Below the pieces are notes generated by a model that was not told the DNA's origin, searched no databases, and was given only the letters and a program-made list of their open reading frames with translations. 11,283 nt of DNA from Terrisporobacter othiniensis (lineage in GTDB: Bacteria; Bacillota; Clostridia; Peptostreptococcales; Peptostreptococcaceae), in NCBI RefSeq assembly GCF_000808015.1, contig NZ_JWHR01000126.1, positions 1 to 11,283 of the forward strand. Reading direction: 5' to 3'. Position 1 is the first letter of the stretch, and every line of letters begins with the position of its first letter. This document shows, piece by piece, positions 7,036-11,283 of this stretch. The position numbers and the translations under genes were made by a program.

Positions 7036-8379
7036 TTATTTAGCTGCTTCTTTTTCGCTAGCCCACTCATCAACTACTTTAGTTTTAACATCTTCCCACT
7101 TCATATTTCCATTAGCATACTCAAGTAAAGCTGCACCAAAGTCATCTTTGAATGTTTGACTTGGGAATGATACGAAGTTCCAGTCTACATTATATAAATC
7201 TTTATTTCCTAAGTATCTTAAAACTTCTTGAGCTAAAGGATCTTGTGGAGTTTCAGCATCTTTGAATGTATCAAATGGAGCTATAAATCCTAATTCTTCA
7301 GTTACATGTTTTTTACCAGTATCAGAAGTAAATAACCACTCAATGAAAGCTATAGATGCTTTTTGATCAGCTTCAGAAGCTTTGTTGTTTATAGAGAAGA
7401 AGTTTTCAGTTCCTATACAAAGACCTTGTTTTTCTTCACCTTTAACACCAGTGTATATAGGCATGAATTTAACATCTTCTTCTTTAACAGTATTTCCTTC
7501 AACTTCTGCTATTTGTCCCCATCCCCAGTTACCATTTTGAACCATAGCTGCTTTACCTAAAGCGAATTCAGCCATTGAATCAGATACTGTTTTACTTCCT
7601 AATAAAGTAGGTTCACAAGTAGAATTATTTATGTATAAATCAAATATATTTTTATATTGATCAGCATAAGTAAAATCTATCTTGTCTAAATCAGTTACAT
7701 CTTTATCTTTGTATTCATAGTATATAGGTAAGTTAGCTAAATGAGTTTGCCATCTCCAGTCTTCACCAGGAGTTAAAGATGTAGAAGCAAATACACCATC
7801 TATTCCTAACTTATCTTTCTTAGCTTGCATATCTTCAGTTACTTCTTTTAATTTATCAAAGTTATTTATTTCATCCATAGATTTAGCTTTTGCACCATCT
7901 AATTTGAAGTATTTTTCCATTATTGCGTTGTTATATATTATTCCATATCCTTCTTCAACGTAAGGTATACCATATACTCCATCTCCATCTTTAACAGCCA
8001 TATCCTCATTTAATAGGTGTTTATATAATTCTGTATCTTTTAAATCAAGAGTATAATCTTTCCAAGCTTGGTATCCTACAGGTCCATTTATTTGGAATAA
8101 TGTTGGAGCATCTTCCTTAGCTATTTCTGATTTTAAAGTTTGTTCATAAGTACCACTTGCAGCTGTAACTACTTTTACTTTTACACCAGTTTCTTTTTCA
8201 TAATCTTCAGCTATCTTTTTCCATTGTTCTTCCTGCTCTGGTTTGAAGCTTAAGTAGTATACTGAACCTTTTTCATCACCTTTAGCCGCATCATCAGAAG
8301 ATGATGAACAACCAGTTAATGCTACAGTTGCCATAACTGCAGATAAAGCAATTGTTAAATACTTTTTAAGTTTTATCAT
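7036..8379 (-). CDS. malE: Maltodextrin-binding lipoprotein, ABC transporter solute-binding protein family 1
   Basis: A 447-residue extracellular substrate-binding protein. It begins with a lipoprotein signal peptide: basic MIKLKK, a hydrophobic core, and the lipobox LTGC with the lipidated cysteine at residue 24, followed by a serine-rich linker. The mature part has hallmarks of the SBP_bac_1/8 fold, such as SGTYEQTLKSEIAKEDAPTL, GIPYVEEGYGIIYN and a C-terminal NGNMKWEDVKTKVVDEW. It delivers ligand to the MalFG-MalK importer encoded downstream. The start is supported by GAGGGGGA 7 nt upstream. It is the first gene of its transcription unit, behind a strong promoter and triple operator. Maltodextrin as ligand is inferred from malQ, glgP and a LacI regulator; another alpha-glucoside is possible. 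Confidence 0.93.
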   Translation of the reverse strand: MIKLKKYLTIALSAVMATVALTGCSSSSDDAAKGDEKGSVYYLSFKPEQEEQWKKIAEDYEKETGVKVKVVTAASGTYEQTLKSEIAKEDAPTLFQINGPVGYQAWKDYTLDLKDTELYKHLLNEDMAVKDGDGVYGIPYVEEGYGIIYNNAIMEKYFKLDGAKAKSMDEINNFDKLKEVTEDMQAKKDKLGIDGVFASTSLTPGEDWRWQTHLANLPIYYEYKDKDVTDLDKIDFTYADQYKNIFDLYINNSTCEPTLLGSKTVSDSMAEFALGKAAMVQNGNWGWGQIAEVEGNTVKEEDVKFMPIYTGVKGEEKQGLCIGTENFFSINNKASEADQKASIAFIEWLFTSDTGKKHVTEELGFIAPFDTFKDAETPQDPLAQEVLRYLGNKDLYNVDWNFVSFPSQTFKDDFGAALLEYANGNMKWEDVKTKVVDEWASEKEAAK

Positions 8380-8413
8380 GATATTTCCCCCTCATATATT
8401 TTAGTCTTCCTCC

Positions 8414-8450
8414 GGAAAGGTTTCCGATAACGTTTCCGATAACGTTTTCC
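8414..8450. promoter_or_regulatory. Triple tandem LacI-type operator in front of malE
   Basis: Three 12-bp near-palindromes lie head to tail without gaps: GGAAAGGTTTCC (8414-8425), GATAACGTTTCC (8426-8437) and GATAACGTTTTC (8438-8449, followed by C). Their centres are spaced exactly 12 bp. The second and third have the AAC/GTT core with central CpG typical of LacI-family operators; the first has a GG centre and is probably weaker. They fall between the -10 box and the ribosome site, at about +10 to +45 of the malE transcript. The probable ligand is the MalR-like protein encoded in the operon, with CcpA as a possible second binder. Confidence 0.8.
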
Positions 8451-8465
8451 TTCCCTGTTAATAAA

Positions 8466-8494
8466 ATAGTAACACCCATTCTTTTAAAAATCAA
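8466..8494 (-). promoter_or_regulatory. Promoter of the malE-malF-malG-malQ-malR-malK operon
   Basis: The minus strand shows -35 TTGATT (8494-8489), a 17-bp spacer and -10 TACTAT (8471-8466). The -10 is preceded by TGT, making an extended -10. Transcription would begin near 8459, some 80 nt before the malE start and just upstream of the triple operator. Confidence 0.75.
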
Positions 8495-8526
8495 TAAGTT
8501 TTACTATATCTTTTTAATTATATAAA

Positions 8527-8576
8527 AGTGACTATGTGAACATATAAGTTAATATTATACAGTGGACATAGCCACT
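8527..8576 (-). terminator. Terminator after glgP
   Basis: On the minus strand AGTGGCTATGT (8576-8566) pairs with ACATAGTCACT (8537-8527), an 11-bp stem with one G-U pair, followed by TTTATAT. The first arm can instead fold on itself as AGTGG/CCACT (8561-8576, 6-nt loop). It begins seven bases after the glgP stop and ends upstream of the malE promoter, so glgP and malE are separate units. The loop contains TATAAT on the minus strand (8559-8554), without a convincing -35. Confidence 0.65.
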
Positions 8577-8582
8577 AACTTT

Positions 8583-10841
8583 CTACTTTAATTTCCAAAT
8601 ATCATTATTGTATTCATCAATAGTTCTATCAGATGAGAAATATCCAGCTTTGCTAATATTAATCAACATTCTCTTTGACCATTTCTTCCTATTTTCATAT
8701 TCTTTAAATGCTTCTTCTTTTTTATCACAATATGATTGGAAGTCTAATAACCCCATAAACCAATCCTTTTTAATTATTTCTTTATATAACCTTATAAGGT
8801 TTTCTTCACATCCAATTTGCATAAGTTCATCACCAACGATAAAATCTACTACTTCTTTTATATTTTTATTTTTTATATATAAATCAAGTGGATCATAATC
8901 TCCCTGTGCATAATGTTTGATTACCTCATAGCTACTTTCCCCAAATATGAATATATTTTCATCTCCAACAAGTTCATGTATCTCAACATTAGCTCCATCT
9001 TCTGTCCCAAGAGTTAATGCACCATTTAACATGAATTTCATATTTCCTGTTCCACTTGCTTCTTTTGATGCTAATGATATTTGTTCTGATATATCACATG
9101 CAGGTATTAATTTTTCAGCTGCAGTAACATTGTAATTTTCTACCATTACAACTTTTAAATATTTACTTACTTCCTCATCATTATCTATAAGTTGTTGTAA
9201 GCATAAAATTAAATGTATTATATCTTTTGCTATTGTATAAGCAGGTGCTGCTTTGGCACCAAATATAATTGTAATCGGTGTTGTTGGAACACTTCCCTTT
9301 TTAATTTGTAAATATTTATAGATCACATATAAAGCATTCATATGTTGTCTCTTATACTCATGTAATCTTTTTATTTGAATATCGAATATAGAGTTTTCAT
9401 TAATATCTATATTTTGAACTTTTTTTAAATAGTTTTTAAGCTCTATTTTATTATTATATTTAATATTTAATATTTCTTTAAGTACTTCCTCATCATCAAT
9501 ATATTTTATTAAATCTTGTAGTTTTTCTGCATCAGATTTAAATCCATATCCTATTAGTTTTCCAATTAAAGCAGCTAATTCTGGATTACAGTGCATTAAC
9601 CACCTTCTAAAGGTTATACCATTTGTTTTATTATTAAATTTCTCTGGATATATCTCATAGAAGTTATTTAATTCATTATTTTTTAATATACCAGTATGAA
9701 GTGATGCAACCCCATTTACACTAAATGTGTAATGTATATCTATGTGAGCCATATGAACATTTTTATTTTTATCTATTATGTATAAAGATTCATCTTTATA
9801 TTTTTCTCTTACTTTTCTATCTAGTTCTTTAATTATTGGTACAAGTTGAGGAACAGCTTTTTCTAAATATGCTATTGGCCATTTTTCTAATGCTTCTGCC
9901 AATATTGTATGGTTAGTATAAGCACAAGTTTTAGATACTATTTCTATAGCTCTATCCATTTCTATTCCTTTTTCAACTAAAAGGCGTATAAGTTCAGGTA
10001 TAACCATTGTTGGATGAGTATCATTTATTTGTATTACAGCGTAATCATATAAATCATAAAGGTTAGATCCTTTTGCAATACATTCATCTAATATAAATCT
10101 AGCTCCATTACTTACCATGAAATACTGCTGGTAAATACGAAGAAGTTGACCTTTTTCATCACTGTCATCTGGATATAAGAATAAAGTAAGATTCTTTTCA
10201 ACATTTTCTTTATCAAAGTTAATACCACCATTTATTATAGTTTCATCAACTGTTTCAACATCAAATAAATGAAGCTTATTAGTTACGTTATTATATCCTG
10301 TAACATTTATATCATATAGTCTAGACTTTAGTGTAAATCCATCAAAGTCAATATCATAAGTTACATCCGTTTTATTTAACCAACTTTTTTTTTCTATCCA
10401 TTCATTTTTTTCTTCAATCTGTAAGTTATTTCTAAATACTTGTTTGAATAACCCAAAATGATAATTTAATCCTATACCATCTCCAGGAAGTCCTAATGTA
10501 GCTATAGAATCTAAAAAACACGCAGCTAATCTTCCAAGTCCACCATTTCCTAAAGAAGGTTCTGGTTCTACTTCTTCTATTTCAGCTATATTTTTTCCAT
10601 TATTAGCTAGAATTTTTTTAACTTCATCGTATATACCTAGATTTATTAAGTTATTAGATAATAATTTTCCAATTAAAAATTCTGCAGATATATAATATAG
10701 TTTCTTTTTCTCTTGCTTTTCATTTACCTTATTTGCTCCAAGGTTTTGTACTATTTCTAATAATGCAAAGTAAATTTCTTCATTTGAACAAGCTGAAATA
10801 TCTTTATTACACTTAACTTTTAGCATTTGTGATATATTCAC
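8583..10841 (-). CDS. glgP: Glycogen/maltodextrin phosphorylase, GT35
   Basis: Cytoplasmic PLP enzyme that cleaves terminal alpha-1,4-glucose units with phosphate to give glucose-1-phosphate. At 752 residues it is the compact bacterial form, without the N-terminal regulatory extension of animal enzymes. Landmarks include the [17 protein letters not shown] block (~96-112), the [13 protein letters not shown] substrate region (~120-132), INDTHPT (~272-278), KRLHEYKRQ (~491-499) and the PLP site [19 protein letters not shown] with the cofactor lysine at about 602. The start is GTG; the first ATG is codon 6, too far from the AAAGGGG ribosome site. It has its own operator pair and terminator, upstream of and co-directional with the mal operon. 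With MalQ it forms the usual maltodextrin breakdown pair, so malP would be an equally good name. Confidence 0.96.
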   Translation of the reverse strand: MNISQMLKVKCNKDISACSNEEIYFALLEIVQNLGANKVNEKQEKKKLYYISAEFLIGKLLSNNLINLGIYDEVKKILANNGKNIAEIEEVEPEPSLGNGGLGRLAACFLDSIATLGLPGDGIGLNYHFGLFKQVFRNNLQIEEKNEWIEKKSWLNKTDVTYDIDFDGFTLKSRLYDINVTGYNNVTNKLHLFDVETVDETIINGGINFDKENVEKNLTLFLYPDDSDEKGQLLRIYQQYFMVSNGARFILDECIAKGSNLYDLYDYAVIQINDTHPTMVIPELIRLLVEKGIEMDRAIEIVSKTCAYTNHTILAEALEKWPIAYLEKAVPQLVPIIKELDRKVREKYKDESLYIIDKNKNVHMAHIDIHYTFSVNGVASLHTGILKNNELNNFYEIYPEKFNNKTNGITFRRWLMHCNPELAALIGKLIGYGFKSDAEKLQDLIKYIDDEEVLKEILNIKYNNKIELKNYLKKVQNIDINENSIFDIQIKRLHEYKRQHMNALYVIYKYLQIKKGSVPTTPITIIFGAKAAPAYTIAKDIIHLILCLQQLIDNDEEVSKYLKVVMVENYNVTAAEKLIPACDISEQISLASKEASGTGNMKFMLNGALTLGTEDGANVEIHELVGDENIFIFGESSYEVIKHYAQGDYDPLDLYIKNKNIKEVVDFIVGDELMQIGCEENLIRLYKEIIKKDWFMGLLDFQSYCDKKEEAFKEYENRKKWSKRMLINISKAGYFSSDRTIDEYNNDIWKLK

Positions 10842-10848
10842 AGATAAT

Positions 10849-10855
10849 CCCCTTT
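10849..10855 (-). promoter_or_regulatory. Ribosome binding site that fixes the glgP GTG start
   Basis: AAAGGGG on the minus strand lies 7 nt before GTG (10841-10839). The next in-frame ATG is about 22 nt from it, outside normal spacing, so the GTG is the better start. Confidence 0.75.
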
Positions 10856-10876
10856 CTGATTCACCTTTTATTTTAT

Positions 10877-10900
10877 GGAAACGTTTTCGGTAACGTTACC
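10877..10900. promoter_or_regulatory. Double tandem LacI-type operator in front of glgP
   Basis: GGAAACGTTTTC (10877-10888) is followed directly by GGTAACGTTACC (10889-10900), the latter a perfect palindrome. Centres are 12 bp apart, the same spacing as in front of malE, and both have the AAC/GTT core with central CpG. The first, with the preceding AT, nearly fits the CcpA cre pattern WTGNAANCGNWNNCW (last position differs). Shared half-sites suggest that glgP and the mal operon form one regulon. Confidence 0.78.
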
Positions 10901-10904
10901 ACAA

Positions 10905-10942
10905 AACTCAAATCTATTCCTACATTAGAAAATGTTTGAGTT
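10905..10942 (-). repeat. Hairpin in the glgP leader beside the operators
   Basis: AACTCAAA (10905-10912) is a perfect 8-bp inverted repeat with TTTGAGTT (10935-10942), with a 22-nt loop. On the minus strand it is followed by TTGTGG, so the U-tract is too short for a good terminator. It sits 4 bp from the operator pair, in the predicted leader of the glgP transcript. Confidence 0.4.
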
Positions 10943-10990
10943 ATACAATTAATATTAATTATGCGCTTTTAGAATCATTGTTTTAAAGTT

Positions 10991-11019
10991 ATTATAGTTT
11001 ATAAACTTTTATTTTACAA
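10991..11019 (-). promoter_or_regulatory. Probable glgP promoter
   Basis: The minus strand has -35 TTGTAA (11019-11014), a 17-bp spacer and a perfect -10 TATAAT (10996-10991). Transcription would start near 10984, giving a leader of about 140 nt with the operator pair at roughly +84 to +108. The region is AT-rich, so a nearer unrecognised promoter cannot be excluded. Confidence 0.55.
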
Positions 11020-11125
11020 CAATATTTAATCTATAATTTTTTTTATTTATTATTTTTTATTTTAATAATACTTTTATTTGTATATAAGCCTTATGTAGTG
11101 TATAATATAAATTTTATTTGTAAGT

Positions 11126-11152
11126 AAAAAAACATACCAATTAGGTATGTTT
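11126..11152 (-). terminator. Intrinsic terminator of the upstream rRNA operon
   Basis: AAACATACC (11130-11138) and GGTATGTTT (11144-11152) form a perfect 9-bp stem with a 5-nt loop. On the minus strand the T-run continues for four more bases after the stem, seven in total (11132-11126). It lies about 22 nt downstream of the 5S 3' end. Confidence 0.9.
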
Positions 11153-11173
11153 AAATATTTATACAAAAAAAGA

Positions 11174-11283
11174 TTACGTGGCTACGTGCTACTCTCCCAG
11201 GGGGTCGCCCCCCAAGTACCATTGCCGCTCAAGAGCTTAACTTCTGTGTTCGGGATGGGAACAGGTGTATCCTCTTTGCTATA
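11174..11283 (-). rRNA. 5S ribosomal RNA, 3' part (runs off the right edge)
   Basis: The reverse complement carries conserved 5S blocks: CACCTGTTCCCATCCCGAAC, ACAGAAGTTAAGCTCTTGAGC, GGTACTTGG and CTGGGAGAGTAG, given as separate pieces. About 110 nt are present, so only a few 5' bases are missing. The 3' helix strand GTAGCCACGT ends near 11176-11174; its 5' partner lies beyond the window. It is the last gene of the rRNA operon upstream of the sugar cluster. The exact 3' end is uncertain by a few bases. Confidence 0.95.

Larger units (their letters stand above)
10842..11173. other. Intergenic region between 5S rRNA and glgP
   Basis: This 332-nt stretch has no gene that I can support. Going from the 5S rRNA it holds the rRNA terminator, an AT-rich block at 11020-11125 with homopolymer-like T and A runs, the probable glgP promoter, a leader hairpin, the operator pair and the glgP ribosome site. 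No tRNA gene follows the 5S here. Confidence 0.7.

Noticed and set aside
7363..7560. Plus-strand open frame of 65 codons
   Set aside because: Shadow of malE; low-complexity Phe/Ser translation typical of antisense frames.
8414..8450. Tandem repeats that might be the start of a CRISPR-like or iteron array
   Set aside because: Units are only 12 bp, abut without spacers, are palindromic, and lie in a promoter leader beside a LacI-family gene; operators explain them better.
8608..9135. Two plus-strand open frames (8608-8898 and 8947-9135)
   Set aside because: Antisense to glgP, including its PLP-site region; no independent coding signs.
592..10841. Search for an undescribed enzyme, toxin-antitoxin, defence or mobile system
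   Set aside because: All long frames fall into well-known maltodextrin uptake and breakdown families plus DUF624; no unexplained coding space remains.

Overview
The window reads as a carbohydrate-use locus from a low-GC Firmicute, most likely Peptostreptococcaceae (Clostridioides/Romboutsia/Intestinibacter relatives). The basis is the 5' end of the 16S rRNA, a 5S of clostridial type, strongly AT-rich spacers and AGGAGG-type ribosome binding sites. The 16S variable segment resembles what I remember of Intestinibacter or Romboutsia, but that is recall and not a search result.

Every gene lies on the minus strand, so transcription runs from high to low coordinates. The right edge holds the 3' end of one rRNA operon (5S, then a clean intrinsic terminator). 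The left edge holds the start of a second rRNA operon (two consensus promoters, leader, first ~207 nt of 16S). Between them sits one maltodextrin/alpha-glucan module. In transcription order it is: glgP/malP (glucan phosphorylase, GTG start) - terminator - malE (lipoprotein binding protein) - large stem-loop - malF, malG (permeases) - malQ (amylomaltase) - malR-like LacI regulator - malK-like ATPase - terminator - a DUF624/YesL-like membrane protein.

The inferred pathway is as follows. MalE captures maltodextrins outside the cell, MalFG with MalK import them, MalQ disproportionates short chains, and GlgP phosphorolyses them to glucose-1-phosphate. The LacI-family protein probably senses the sugar and controls both transcription units through related operators.

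The most distinctive regulatory feature is a set of tandem 12-bp LacI-type operators placed in exact 12-bp register: three between the malE promoter and malE, and two in front of glgP. Other points of note are a large intercistronic stem-loop with a T-tract between malE and malF (probably sets MalE in excess of the permease), TATAAT boxes inside two terminator loops, and the position of the whole module between two co-directional rRNA operons.

I see no phage, transposon, CRISPR or defence genes, and no clearly new enzyme system. The unusual content is regulatory and architectural.
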